DNA from: Diplocarpon mali
Taxonomy: Eukaryota > Ascomycota > Leotiomycetes > Helotiales > Drepanopezizaceae
Direction: 5' to 3'
Assembly (NCBI GenBank): GCA_024741835.1
Contig: JAENRP010000318.1
Coordinates: 1-36,399 of the forward strand
DNA: 36,399 nt
Under the pieces are notes generated by a model that saw only the letters and a program-made list of their open reading frames with translations, was not told where the DNA came from and did not search any database. The position numbers were made by a program, and so were the translations under genes. Below are positions 19,461 through 31,800 of this stretch, one piece after another. Every line of letters starts with the position of its first letter. Positions within the stretch are counted from its first letter, which is position 1.

Positions 19461-21797
19461 TCAACGATATCCACCATTATGTCGTGAGGATGCCGGTGTT
19501 TGCATGGCGGCCGGGGCGGCTGCTTGTGCTGCTAGCATCCTAGTCATCCGGATCTTCGCGGCCTCGGTACCATCGTCTGGTGCAGCTGCCTCCTTGAACC
19601 ATGGGTGTTGGAGAGCTTGCTTGGCAGTGATGCGTTCTGCTGGGTCATATACAAAGATCTTCTCAAGAAGGTCAAGAAAATTTTTGCCAAACTTGGTGGA
19701 GTCTGGTATGATATCCTGCGAAATGTCAGTGCTTACTTCGATAAGCTGACGTGGAGGGGACACGTACGCCGAGAAGCTTCATAGCTTTCACGAAACGTCT
19801 CGAGGCCCTCGTTGTCTCATTCTGAGGATAGTCGAGCTTTAAGCGTTTGAAGAATCTTTGTCGCAGTTAGATAATGTCAGCCATCAGAGGAAATCGAGGA
19901 TACGTACTTCGCGGCAGGGTTTCCTCCATTACGCTTGGCCATGGAATTGACGGACTGGATGAGATGGGTATCAAGTCTCCTTCCACAGACACTCTCCATC
20001 ATGGCCAGGTGTTCTAAGTTGTCGTGGGTTTGGAACAAGGCATCTCCAGTGAAGAATTCAACAAGGATACAGCCGATACTCCAAATATCACACGGGAAAG
20101 ACCACCCTAATCCGAGAATAATTTCAGGTGCCCGGTAGTGTCGAGTAGACACTACTGAGGAGTGGTACTCATCTTGGAAAGTGGCGGAGCCGAAGTCGAT
20201 GAGCCTGATCTCTGTGTCCAATAGAACTTTTCGTTGCGCAGCGAGACGATTTACCGTGGTTGACGAAGAAGGAATCTTTCGACTGTAAGTGAAAGCTTGG
20301 TATGCACTATCGCATAGAAGAATGTTTTCAGGCTTTAGATCTGTGTGGATCAGATTGAGATCATGCAAGACTGAAGAAGATTAGCTCATTTCAATTTGAG
20401 GCCGTGTTGAGATACTTACAGGCAACACTAGTCAGCAGCTGCCTTGCAAAGCTCTGTATTTGACTGTTGGGAAAGGGAACAAATGAATTTCCTTTCAAGA
20501 AATCAAACACGCTCTGACCAAGTAGGTCAGTGACAATGCAAATATGGCCCCGGTAATCGAAACAGTCCCTGAGATGTATGCATCGATTGCGGTTTTCCTT
20601 ATCATTGGCTTTGAGGGTTGCCAGGACTCGGAGCTCAATTCTCGATGCATCGCGGTACTTTTGAACCGAACGAATAATCTTGATGGCGACTGGTTTCTTG
20701 GTGTGGCGATCTCTGGCTTGAACAACTTTCCCAAAGGTTCCTTGTCCTAAGAGTTTGGAGACTTGGTCTAAATACAGGTCAGCAAGGTTGGAGCAATGGC
20801 TGGAATTAATTTACATACATCGCTCTGTGAGGTCGGTATCTGGGACCACGATGTAGTGGCCGTCGTCGTCATCGACCTTGGTATTTTTGGTGTACGAGTT
20901 CTATTTTCTGTCAGTGATTGCCTGGTTCGGCAAATACAGGATACTTACATCGACAACCTGTTTTACTTGAACATCTTGAGCCTTGATTGGAGGCTTAGGT
21001 GGGGGTTTGTAGTTTGTGAAAGCATCTCCGTTGATCGCCAGTTCTTTCCTCTTGGCTTCGTTTGTGGTCTGCAGCCGTGTTGTTTGCCTCTTTCTTTTCG
21101 TGCCGGTCTGGGCTGCCACCTCATACTCAACTTGTCCATTCGAAGAGTGTGAGCCTAATGAGGTCGCAGCGGTAGTATGAATAGCGGAAGTCGTCCGATC
21201 GGTAGAAGCGGATCCCGTCGCCGAATCTTTATACTCAGGGCTGACATTGTTGGAGTAAGAGGGCTCAAGGTGATATACCGGATCGTAAGGCGCGACGTCA
21301 TCTGTTCTCCTCTTCTTGGCCGCGTGTCTGTTGCTTCCTGTAGCCACCGATCGAGCTACCTGGGCATTCGAGAGGATGGATGCAGAAGGCTCGGGGCTTG
21401 GTGTATCGTCGATGACAATCACCTCCGAAGGGAGGCCATTCTCGTAGAATTTTTTCCAGTTTGGACCTCGGGGCTCGCGCGACCGTTGCCTTTTCTTGGG
21501 GTTCTGTTTCTGGGCAGCGGATATTGAAGACGAGGCAGGCATGGCTGCTGACCTCGTTCCAAGTCTCGAGGAAGATTCTGCAGTGTTGTGAGTTGCTCGT
21601 GGGGAGTCGGGTACACCGGCGATGTTCGTTGTTGTGCCGTTACTCGACGGGGTCGAAAAAGGGTATGAGGCTCCCAGCCGGCTACCGCCGTTCAAGAGAG
21701 TATTGTTCGCCAGATAACTGTTGTTCGATTGGTAATTATGATGGTGGGAATAGCCGTAGTTGTGATGGTGGGGAGGCAGGGTCGAAGGCGTCGACAT
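19461..21797 (-). CDS. lkh1: LAMMER (CLK-family) dual-specificity protein kinase, six exons, 694 aa
   Basis: Nuclear kinase family known for phosphorylating SR splicing factors and for stress and morphology control. Exons on the minus strand are 21797-20949, 20900-20819, 20767-20420, 20370-19908, 19855-19768 and 19715-19461. The five introns are 48-52 nt with GT..AG ends, and the total of 2085 nt closes in frame. Residues 1-283 form a disordered tail with His- and Asn-rich start ([15 protein letters not shown]) and basic patches ([13 protein letters not shown]). The DDDDGHYIV lead-in is at 293-301. Kinase motifs: GQGTFGKVV (318-326), VAIK with K340, E355, HTDLKPEN (435-442, D437), DFGSA (485-489) and STRHYRAPE (501-509). 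The family hallmark EHLAMME is at 546-552. All catalytic residues are present. It corresponds to S. pombe lkh1, S. cerevisiae KNS1 and Aspergillus lkhA. The gene is downstream of sideroflexin on the same strand but separate from it. Confidence 0.94.
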
Positions 21798-23772
21798 TGC
21801 ACGGTGGGGAGAAACGTATCGTTTCGAGCCCGGGCAGGCTCAGGTATCGCTGGGTAGAAAGTTGGTCTTGAGCTCGCTGGCAGAGCTTGATTGTGACAGC
21901 CACGCTTGTAGCATAGACTTTGCCTATTCGCAGACCCGGCTGGAGTCCGATATGGAACGGTTGACGAGGAGTCAGTGTAATGGGGATCGTCCACGGGGGC
22001 GCGGGCGAAGTGCTGAGATGACGATTTCAGGTCAGACTCGGGGTATATCAATACCTAGATTCTTGGATTAGGCGTACGTTGTGGGGAAACGCCGGAGACA
22101 ATAGCATACGACTTGATGGAAGGGAGTCGCGAGTGAATCTGAGGGGGAGGGGAAGACGATTTCGAACAGGGACATTTCCTAGAGGTTGCGAGACTTGAGT
22201 TCTTCTCACATCACAAGCGAGAGCAAGCTAGCCGCCAGTGCCACTGCCAGTGCCACTGCGCGTGTCGACGGATTCCGCTTCACGTGTCGCCGGTCGCCTC
22301 CGAGTAATTTGTGCTGGAAGATTGGAAAGATAATGGGAGGAACCACTTGTCGCTGCCGCACATTTCTACTACGGCGCCAGAATTTCTCTGCGATTGTAAC
22401 CTCATGGGTGCACATCGCCTCCATGCTAATTTGTCGAGGGAGTGCGGTCCCGTGGCGGCTCGTTCGGCGGTGTGTTCCATTTGTTATCGCCCAGGTAATG
22501 AACGCTTGTGCTTAGGTAAGGTAACCCATACGCGGCGTTTCCCCTCACTGCACCCAATAACAAAACCCCCTATCATTGTCATTGTCCAGCCAAACAGCCA
22601 AACAAACAAACCTCCTCCACAGCAACCGGTATTGCACGCTACGCTGATTCACCTAATACATGCCTCGGAAGCTGGTACCTTACGGTCTATATATATATGT
22701 ACCTGGAAGTATCATAATGAAGTCCAAACGTGTGATCCAGCCCTGGGCGTCAGCTCATCGGCTGGTCAAGCCAAGCCGGTCACACACACTCTCTGTTCTT
22801 GGTTCTTGGCATGCTTCGGATCAATTCAGATCGGCCGGTAGGAGCCCCGGCGACTGCATATCACCTACCTTTGTAGGTATGTAAATCACAAATCCGAAAT
22901 GCTTCCAAGGACGCCAAGTTCCTCATGCTCAACACATCAATGGATATGAGAAGGAAGGTAAAGTCTCGCCGGCCCTTGCCATAGGTTGGCTTGCCTCCCA
23001 TCTCGATGATATATGTGCTGGCTGGAACTGAGCTTCTGCGGGGCCTTCGTCCGCGGCGGCCAAGATAGGACTGATGCCGACATCTCAAGAGAGAGATCCA
23101 TATTGTGGCAAATATCACAATCTGCGAACACTCGCCGTCTCACAAGCAGATAACAAGTTTTCTCCATGCTGTAGAGATACTTTGATGCTCGAAAGACCAT
23201 CACGTTTCTGGCCAAGCGGAAGACCCTGGCTGGACGTGCGTGCAGTGGGGTGATCGCCAGCGTCAGGAATGCTGAGCTGAATGCGGAATCGGAGGCGACC
23301 GATGCCTCAGCTATGATGTATGTAAACGTGATAAAGCAGACTATTCTTTCCTAAGGGGAAAATGTGTACGGGGGGGATCTGTCCATTCATTCGCTTTGAA
23401 TTCTGTGCTCGTCTGGTTCCAAATCACGGTGCTCTTATTAATTCGAATGTGGTCAGCAGCGTCCATGAATTCGGTCAGCAGATGCGTTGTAGTGGACCTT
23501 GATGTGAGCATGCACGGAAAATCGAGAAGCGCCGCCGGTATGAAGGCCGGTGGTCGGTTGAAAGTCCAAAGGGACCTTGTGTTTAACGACCTTCGAATCC
23601 GAGGTATCTGACTGCTCTACCCGTTGAAGATATCATCTAGCAAAAACGCCATGCTGTATGCCACAATTATGCAATGCTTGGTTGGGTATTTCGCTGGTAC
23701 TTGTTCTTGCAGAACCTCTCAAACCCACAATGTGAGCCGCATCTACTGTGCCTCATGAGTGTCGCGCACACT
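21798..23772. other. Intergenic about 2 kb: kinase upstream region and sideroflexin 3' flank
   Basis: Frames on both strands are short and mutually overlapping and none shows a domain. The long space just upstream of the kinase start may contain its promoter and 5' leader. A CAAA-rich stretch lies at 22590-22610. No RNA gene recognised. Confidence 0.45.
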
Positions 23773-24985
23773 TTATATGCCTCTGTTGAAGACAACTTTC
23801 CCGTTCTCTCCACCTTTCCCCCAGAACTCCTCTTCCAGACTCGACGCATCAACGGCTTGTCTCTGAGGGAATGCCGCAAGAGCCAGCGGTAAAGCAAACA
23901 TACTTGTAGCGAAGATCAGACCAACATTGACAGGTACTGTCATTCTTGGGTTCTTCTTGAGCCACTTTTGCTTTTGAAGTGCGATTAGAACCAGCGGGGG
24001 GAAAACCATGATGGGAGAGCTATTCAGGACTCTACTGACAGCAGTCTCGGAGACTGCGAGGGTAGCAGCTTTCTTGCTCTTGCCCAGTGAGGCTACGGCC
24101 GATTCGGATTTCCCCTCTGCCGCCAGCTTGGCCTTGTCTGCCTCGGAGAGAACAGGGTATATATCAATTCCCTGTCTGATCTCCTCCCCGCGCATAAGGA
24201 GGACGTTCAAAGCACCAGCACTTGCCACGGCGGCAAAGGGAACCAGTCTCGTCAACACCATCTTGGTAGCTGGGCTAACGCGCTTTAGCCGTGGAACGAC
24301 GGCGTTCAGTCCAAGCGCTACGGAGCACGAAGCTCCCACTGCAAGGAGATATGATTGTGCGATCTTGGAGATGGATAGAGGGGTAGATTTGTTCGCATTT
24401 GCATTGTTGATCGCGACGTTGAGAGATTGGTTGGCTATTTGCCAGAGGAGAGTACCAGTCATCTGCCACAAGTCAGAGATGATAAGCAAGTCCAGCAGCA
24501 GAACCCACTCCAAGTCCAGGTGTGAGCATGCCAGCCGTGACCACCAAATTCGACAAAACAAAGCTCGACATTCGAAATGGTAGGAAGACTGGCTCGCCCG
24601 TATCTGCTCCCAGTCAAAACCTGCAAAGCCTTGATTTCCCAGCAGCAGCAGCAGCAGCAGCACCTACCAGGATGTAAAGTCGAGTCTACGATCTTCTTCG
24701 CCTTCCATAGCTCCTCGTTCATCTCTATGATCTTGCCCTGCTTGTACCCCGCAACCAGGTTCTTTGCGTGCTCCAGCCCGGCTCTATTTACGAGTAAGGT
24801 CCTGCCAAAACGTCAGTATATGCAAGTTGAAGCCCTCCCGAACAATACACCACCTTCAGGCGTTTACTATGTCCGTCTCACCTTGGATCTGAAATATCTG
24901 CCGAATGGCGCACTCGTCCCCAGTAGGTACTCAAATCATACTTCGAGACGGGAAGCTCTCGCCCACCCGGAAGAGAGGCAGACAT
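23773..24985 (-). CDS. FSF1: Sideroflexin (mitochondrial inner-membrane carrier), four exons, 340 aa
   Basis: Sideroflexins are multi-pass mitochondrial inner-membrane proteins. Human SFXN1 carries serine for one-carbon metabolism and yeast has Fsf1. Exons on the minus strand are 24985-24882, 24801-24668, 24603-24509 and 24462-23773. Introns are 80, 64 and 46 nt, and coding length 1023 nt closes in frame. The start MSASLPGGRELPVSKYDLST is followed by TYWGRVRHSADISDPRT. Family signatures are HPDTGEPVFLPFRMSSFV (78-95), TAGMLTPGLG (102-111) and WQIANQSLNVAINNANANKS (118-137). A hydrophobic C-terminal half contains PLVLIALQKQKW and MFALPLALAAFPQ. Splice choice is fixed by these motifs: intron 3 uses donor GTGGGT, and intron 2 carries a run of CTG triplets. 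The ATG at 24985 was chosen because the conserved start follows it directly. Confidence 0.93.
24631..24665. repeat. CAG/CTG trinucleotide microsatellite inside sideroflexin intron 2
   Basis: Seven or so CAG triplets on the plus strand (CTG in the transcript) begin six bases after the intron 2 donor GTAGGT and lie wholly within the intron. Length polymorphism would not change the protein unless the intron is retained. Confidence 0.85.
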
Positions 24986-26211
24986 CGTGGCAGCTGCTGC
25001 GAATCGGGCCTTCGGCGTTGAGAATAGGGCAATACCCAGTACGTGAGGGTTCGAGGGACGCTCGAGAGATTTGTAGCGTAGCTCCCTACCCAGGTCCCCG
25101 AGGTCCACAAATATTTTCGAAAAATACCCTCACTCCAAAAAGCTCCCGACCTCGCTTCTTCTAGCGCCCACACCATGTGCACCTGATAAGGGTACCTCAA
25201 GTCAACAATTTAGAAAATAGCACCCTCCTCGACGTCCCATATTGGCGTGAGGCCTGCCATCTTACATCTAGCCTCAAAAACCAAAGCTGATCTGACCTCA
25301 ATCTCTGAAGATTCGGAGACGGGGTCAATCCCTCAGTTCCTCGAGCCTGGAGTATCGGAGCGTCGATAGGGACTGTTCGTCTTTCTGGGATCGCTGCTAG
25401 CTTCGGTAGAAGCTGCAACGTCTTTTTTTTTTGTTTAGCTTAAGCTCATTTGTAGAGCATTACTTTATTTTTGTATTGATCTTTATTACTTCTCTCTCTC
25501 TCTCTCTTGAAACTAACGTCTTGTTGCCGCAGCTGCGCAACGCGAGCTTCGTTTCAGAACGAACTTGGACCTTGAACCGGAAGCAGAGACTATTATTACA
25601 ATCAAGGTAAATTGAGACTGCTAATCTCACCGTCGATCTCCACGTACTATCCACACGTTCATTCATTCATGTTTCTCGGTCGATGCATTCTTTGAGTAGA
25701 ACCGTCGGTTTCTCACATGGCGAATGCATCGCCCCCAATCCTCCAAGCTGGCTGGCAATGGAAAAGCATTGCCTATGTCGTCAGCTGCAGCTTTTACCTA
25801 CTCCGTGAACCATCCAATGAAGAGCACTGAGATCTAGCGACGGAGCCTCAGATTTGGATGCTTCTCCCTGACGCTCGGCCGCCGAGGGTCGACGCGCTGG
25901 AAGAGGGTTCCATATCGGAGGGCTCTCGGAGAAGATTGTGCAGTAGGGAGTGTATCCGACATCCACAAACGTACGCAATACACCGGGGGCTCTACTACCA
26001 GATGGAGACACCCCGCGAAGGAATCACTTCTGCGGCCAAAAGAAGATCTCATTTCGGAATTCTCAACTGAAATTGTCGAGCACTTTGGACAGGTTGCTAC
26101 TTGAAGATCACAAATATATCATCAAGCTCATCTCAGGGCCTGCTATACGAGGACGGCGCAGTGGGTCAACAGTCGGAAGAATTCGTCAAGACTACATGCT
26201 CAGTGGCCTCT
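24986..26211. other. Intergenic: sideroflexin upstream region and AIM3-like gene 3' flank
   Basis: No gene recognised. A T-run lies at about 25420-25431 and a (TC)n microsatellite at about 25490-25508. Short frames in 25,780-26,270 overlap on both strands and show no domain. Confidence 0.5.
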
Positions 26212-28875
26212 TTACCATTCAGCCTTCAACTCACCAAGCCAGCTCAAGCCCACAGCACGGAAGATCCTAACCTCTCCCGTCGTCATCTCGGACATGTCAT
26301 ATTTCCCCTCCATGACTTTCTTTACGTTCCCCACGTTCTGCTGCACAACCCTCAAGACCCCGCTCGGCTCCACGCCTGTCACAACAGCTGTATGATCGGG
26401 GTCACCTGCTGTAGCCCACGATCCGTTGGCAGACTCAAAGCGCGCTTTGAGGATCTGGACTATGTCTCCTCTGGCGACGCCAGCTGCTAGAATTCCGCCA
26501 GGAGGATCTGGCAGTGCGGACTTGGCTGGGCAATATGTGTAGAGGACGTGGCCATGGACGAGACTTTGCGAGGGCATGCAGGGTTCCTGGCCACTAGGTG
26601 TGCAGGTCTGGGCGACGGCTTTGAGAGCTTCATCTGCGAGGGTCCAGCATTCGCCGTTGCCCACTTGTTGTCCCATTTGGGATTCGCACCATGTAGCTAC
26701 TGATTCGGAGTACCTAATCATGTCAGAGCCCCCACGATGACTGCTTGAGAGATGAGAAGGGGGTGCCTTACCTCTGGCGGTAGTCCTCAAGCTCGCCTCG
26801 ACTCAGCACCCGAGGGGCAGGGAAGTGTCTCTGCTCCGCTTTCACCGTGTAGCCAGGGTTGCTCCCATCCCAGGTCAGCCGGATCTTCGAGCTCGACAGA
26901 TCCGGGAACCGCACGTGGATAATCATGTGATGGGTCTTCCTGTTCCCCGACGAGCTCCATCCCGAGGAGGCGCGGTAGATTTGGGCCTTGATTGTTCTTG
27001 GCGGGAATTTCCCGTGGACGAACCACTCAGACTTGAGGTCGAGGTCGAGATCTTTGGCTGGACTATGAGAACTGGATGACTGAGTTGTTAGCAGGCGTGA
27101 ACTTGTATGGTGCTTGTGATGACTGTGAGAACGCCTCGTCGCATGGCGAGGCTGCCGCGCTCGGGCTTAATTGGAGATGTCGGCGTGCCATGCTCCGGAG
27201 AATCTTGAGCTTCACGTTGCTTGAGAAACGATCCCAGTTCTCCGTAGAAGAGCGGCTTCACCTCCCTGCCCAGAAAGGCTTGATCCGACCTGAAGATATA
27301 AGGTGTACCTCTTGATAGCTTACATACAATTCCCGCCAGCGAGACATGCGTATAGCCGCAAATGGATTAGCACTTGGAGGCACTCATGGTACCCTTCCCG
27401 TCAAGCTGAACCATTCGCCGTCATACTCTTACACGCCTCGCGAGTGCGAGGCGCCTGTGAACCATTTCCTAGCCAAGAATAACTGCCCCTTCTCGTTTTC
27501 AGCGCAAAAGAAATGTAGTACATGATTTAGAGGTCATAAGGGTTTCGGATATGGACGGGTGGCTAAATACGACGACAATGCTGATCTGCTAACTATGGCC
27601 ACTTACTGAAGGCTTGGGTTTACTCGCAAACGGTATAGGCGGCGCCACAGGTTCCTTCGATACTCCGTTTCCTGCCAGTTCTTTCCTCTTCGCGGGAGGA
27701 GGAGGCGGCTTCTTCTTGCCCACCACTCCTCCCTGCGTACCACCGAGTGGGCTCGAGCTGGTGCTATCTCCCGTCTCAATCGGAGGGCTTCGAGGTTCCG
27801 GTACTGGAGCACTTGATGATCCAAAGGCCCCTACCTTTTCCGCGATGCCGTATCTTGTGTTTAACTTGTATGCGGACTGCCAGCCGGACTTGACTTGCTC
27901 CCCGTGACGCTCACGGAAGTTGTCTGCTGTGTTTGCTGCGGCTCTGGCGTCGCCTAGAGATACCGATGATGGATCGTTCCGGAGCGCGGATGCTGTCTTA
28001 AGAGCAGCTTGTTTCTGAGCGAATGCGGTCCCTTCGCTGGGAGCAGCGGGTTTGGGAGACGAGGACGACGACAGCCGCGAAAAGCGAGATTGCAGCTCGT
28101 TAAGCTGTGGGTTATTGACAGGCGGCTCAGAGGGCGCCGGACTTCGCGCCGGGGATGGAGAAGAGGGAGGCAGTGGTGCCTTGACTTTGGCTCCCCCCAT
28201 TCCAAATCCGGGAACCGATACACCGGCAGCACCTAACCTGCTCAGGGCCCCCGGATTGAGAATTCCTCGGTGAGCATCCGGCTCGGTCGCATCGGCCGTC
28301 GCAGAATACTGAGGAGGAGGAGCTCGACTTAGAGCCGGACTCGAGTTCTGTCTCGGAGGAAGTCGGGGCGGAAGGCCCGGAGGTTTCGGTTTCTCTTCTG
28401 GCACAGGCACCCTGCCATCTGCTCCGTCTTTGCGCCCTGGGGGAGGAGGCAGATGTGATGTTGACAGCCCCGTGGTGTTTGCTCGATATGGTAGCGGAGG
28501 AGCTTTGGGCTTCGCCGCCTCTTCTGCTTCTCGAGCTGCCTCTTCCTCCTCTTCCCGCTTCTTTGCCGCTATAGACTCCTTGGATAATGGAGCTCCCCAA
28601 CCGCTCGTATCGGGCGTAATCTGGTTTGGCAGAGCCGCACCGCCGTGATAGTTGACGTTCTTTGGTGGAGGACCAAAGGCTGACGGATCCTTGAGAGTAT
28701 GGAGTGGTCGGGATATATGAGCATCGTCTTCGGATCCGCTCTTCTTCTTGTCCTTTCCCATCCAATTCCCAATCGTATCGATGCCCTTGAAGTCCCCTCG
28801 CCATGATTCTTTCGACTTTCCATCCTTACCCTTTGGATGCCAACCGTTTTTCGAGATAGCCTTGAAGTCCGGCAT
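26212..28875 (-). CDS. AIM3: AIM3/BBC1-like actin-patch regulator with C-terminal cysteine-protease-like domain, three exons, 692 aa
   Basis: Exons on the minus strand: 28875-27607, 27079-26772 and 26713-26212. Introns are 527 and 58 nt, and the coding total of 2079 nt closes in frame. The N-terminus (MPDFKAISKNGWHPKGKDGK, then SWRGDFKGIDTIGNWMGKD) and a long proline-rich disordered region (PPLPYRA, PPGLPPRLPPRQ, KKKPPPPPAKRKE) fit the Aim3 family, whose yeast member binds SH3 proteins such as Rvs167 at actin patches. Residues about 424-525 look beta-rich (KSEWFVHGKFPPRTIKAQ). The C-terminal domain has GNGECWTLADEAL with C548, DPDHTAVVTG with H633 and VVQQNVGN with Q651/N652, a plausible NlpC/P60-like Cys-His-Asn set. 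I recall this domain being described for filamentous-fungal BBC1/AIM3 proteins. The ATG at 28875 was preferred over an upstream in-frame ATG at 29061, which adds a non-conserved-looking extension. The intron 1 acceptor is supported by a GCTAAC branch site. Confidence 0.8.
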
Positions 28876-31800
28876 CCTCCGGTTGGTCTTGCGCTGCGTA
28901 GGGAGCTTGGTGAGAGTGTTGTGTGGTTGTAGTGGGGCTGTTAAATTGGGTGCGGATAGTAAGAAATGGAGCTTCTTCAGGACTCCTCCTCTGACAACAT
29001 TTCGCTGGCCGAACTGCAGAACTTCCACTTCCCTTGCTGTAGCAAACTTCGCTTTCTTCACTTCACTTCATCTCACTTCATATCATGACATGTTGGCATG
29101 GATCGTGTATTCGGCTCAGAGGCGCCACTGCGCGCAGGGTGGGATTTGTCTCGCTGCTGATTTGGGGGCAAGCTCTGGACTCTCGCAGCCTCCCCATACC
29201 CCATGGGAATGACTGCAATCGAGGCCACGGAGAGCCGGTTTCCACAATACGAACAGGTCTCCCGGAGATCAAAGATGGGAAACCTTGCTTGACTTGGGCC
29301 TGTTGACCCGCCGATCCGGGAATTTCATGAAACGCATGAAGCGGACAATCTGAGCCTAATGATGACAATAAGTCTAAGATTCCTTCACACTAAATTTAAA
29401 ATGATCTTGAGTTCCTGCGAGCCCTTGCTATAACCCTTTTTTCTAGCGATTTCAGCATGTTTTCATATCCACCCTCTTCCCACTTCCCCCCCTATTTTTT
29501 TTGGTGCCAGTCTGTTTGCCAGGACCTGAAAAGCTTCTATAGACACCTTCCAACTTGAGCGATTGCGCTTGCTTGCTGGAATACGTCGGCTTTCTGGGCG
29601 CTGAAGGGCACCATTCAGTATCAGGTTAAATCTGTCCTGCTACCATGCCACAACGTTGCGGTCTTTGCGTCCTGACTGACAGCTTCAGCGCGCCAAGCTG
29701 CAGAATAAGATTATGGAATTCACACAGCAAGACGACCAGGTACCGATTCACTTGGACTTGGGCAGATGGGTTTGCAAGAAATGCAACACCTGGTCAGAAG
29801 CTCCGAAAATGGCTTGTTGCCGTGCTGCTAATTTCAGCCGGCGGCGATGTTTCCCAGGGGGTTATCTAGTAAGACAAGAGCTTCCTAATGTGGTTATACT
29901 TGGGCCTTGTTCTGAAAGATCCCGCACCACCTACCGAAGCAAGTGTAAGGGCGGCATCCCAAGGATCGTCTCGCCTGTTCGTGCGATTTTCTCCGAGCCA
30001 TGCAGTCTCACGAATATCTGCAAGAATGTTGGATGGAGCCTTCGCTGTAGGAGCAAGCACGGTGATGCTCTGTTACATGGCTCTAATGCATGGTGACGCT
30101 CACTCGCTTACTAGAGGCAAGTGACTGATGAATCTCAGAAGCCGGCCACAGATTGTATCCAAGCGAGGAGATGGCGTCACGCAGCTCTGTATATTTTTCC
30201 TTCGTCGTAATTAATCCCGTTTTCTCTGAGTACTCTCCGGGCTCTCTGGCTTCTCGCCTGCCGAGAGCTGACTTCCATGACGCATGTCTGGGGTGATCCG
30301 TGACCTTGGGATTATGACTGAAGGGCTGGCTCGCGTATGCATCGGCGTGAATTGTTTGGAGAATGGAGGATAGCCGCATCGGTTTGCTATGCGAGGTTGG
30401 GTTCCTGGGGGTGCTGTTCTTGGGTGCTGCGGAGGCTTCGCTTGGGAGGCCGAGATTGACGCTTCAGGGTTTTGTTGGCCGATGACCCGGAAACTGGTCA
30501 GTTTGCATTGGGTTGGGTGTGGAGGCAGAGCTTGTGGGTGTAGCTGAGGGTGCCACCCATGTCATTATTCTTGTGGCGTAGTCACTCGCACTGGCATCGT
30601 TCGTCTTGTTTTTTTTTTCATAGACCGCTTCTGGAGTATCGATGGTCTTGATTTGGATGTGTGGATATTTGGTATTGAACAGAGCGAGTTCAAGGTTGTA
30701 CTGATGCTCCAAACCAATCACAGTACACAAAAAGCCTCAAGGCCAACATGACACGGGGCGGAACCGCCCTTCGTCAGCAATTACAACGCGGCCCTCTTCT
30801 TCGCTCTGGAAAAGAACCGACAACGAGCAGATGAAATCATGTCTCGAATTCTATCAGCTCCATCTCTCGTTTCGCACCCGCGAGACAGCATTATATAGTC
30901 TCCCTCCGAGACCTTCTCGACTTCGATTCGTGTCCCAACAGACAAATTGCGAAGGTCCGCCCATATGGGAAAGGGGGCGGTTACGCACTCAAAGGTCGTT
31001 GAGGTTTCTCTAGTCTAATACACGAGTGTATCCAGCTCAAGACCAGCGGGAAGAAGCCGCTGACCGAGCGAGGCAGAAGACGACTGGTCAGACGAGAACA
31101 GGCAAATCGAGAAGTATGAGGTGTAACGTGAATGCAGGACGAGAGGGAACCGTACATGACTTGGTATTCGTCGAGAACAGCTTGGCTCTCGGTGGTTGCT
31201 CAGTTCAATAGCCTGGCCCGAGAAGACTCGCGCAAGGCGTGCATCTTGGACCACATTCCTCAGCCCTGCGTCTCGGGCGTGAGATACAGAGGCACGGCAG
31301 TGCGGGCATTGCTGTTCACCTGAACCCACCAAGTGCTGTCCTGCCTCTGTAGGGTTCATGCATCTCGTACGCTAGCAGGCTGACTCCTGCTGAGGCTCGT
31401 CTGTGTAAGGGTGCAGGCTCGCACGGCGTGGTACGAGTAGGGATAAGCCAGCGATCCGGAGGCGCGGTAGACAGGATGTTTGGACGTTTGGATGTTTGGA
31501 TGATGGAAGTTGGCGTTGATGCGAGGGAGCCGGAAGATGGGGCCAACAACTAGATTTTCTCGGTTAGATTCCCGGGTAAGGGTCGGCGTTTGCAAGGGCC
31601 GGCCTGCTCACCGGGTAGTGCTAAGGATCTACCGCTTCTGTTTATGGTTAGCCTGGTGGAGGCAGAAAAAGGCGGTGACGAGATGTGATCGAGAATGCTG
31701 GCGGCCGAAAGACCCGAGCGTACGGGAGGAGGGCATATCCGTTCTTATGTGTGGCCTTCGAGCGTCCCACCCGGAATGCATGATTCGCACTCGCAGCCCA

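Noticed and set aside
28127..28804. 225-codon frame overlapping the AIM3-like first exon
   Set aside because: Same strand, other frame, no domain. The accepted frame has family motifs and solvable splicing.
30464..30730. Minus-strand 88-codon frame with protein-like start and low-complexity tail, perhaps joined to 30083-30379
   Set aside because: It opens right after a stop with TTG rather than ATG, includes a lysine run from an A-tract, and I found no good donor/acceptor pair linking it to the second frame.
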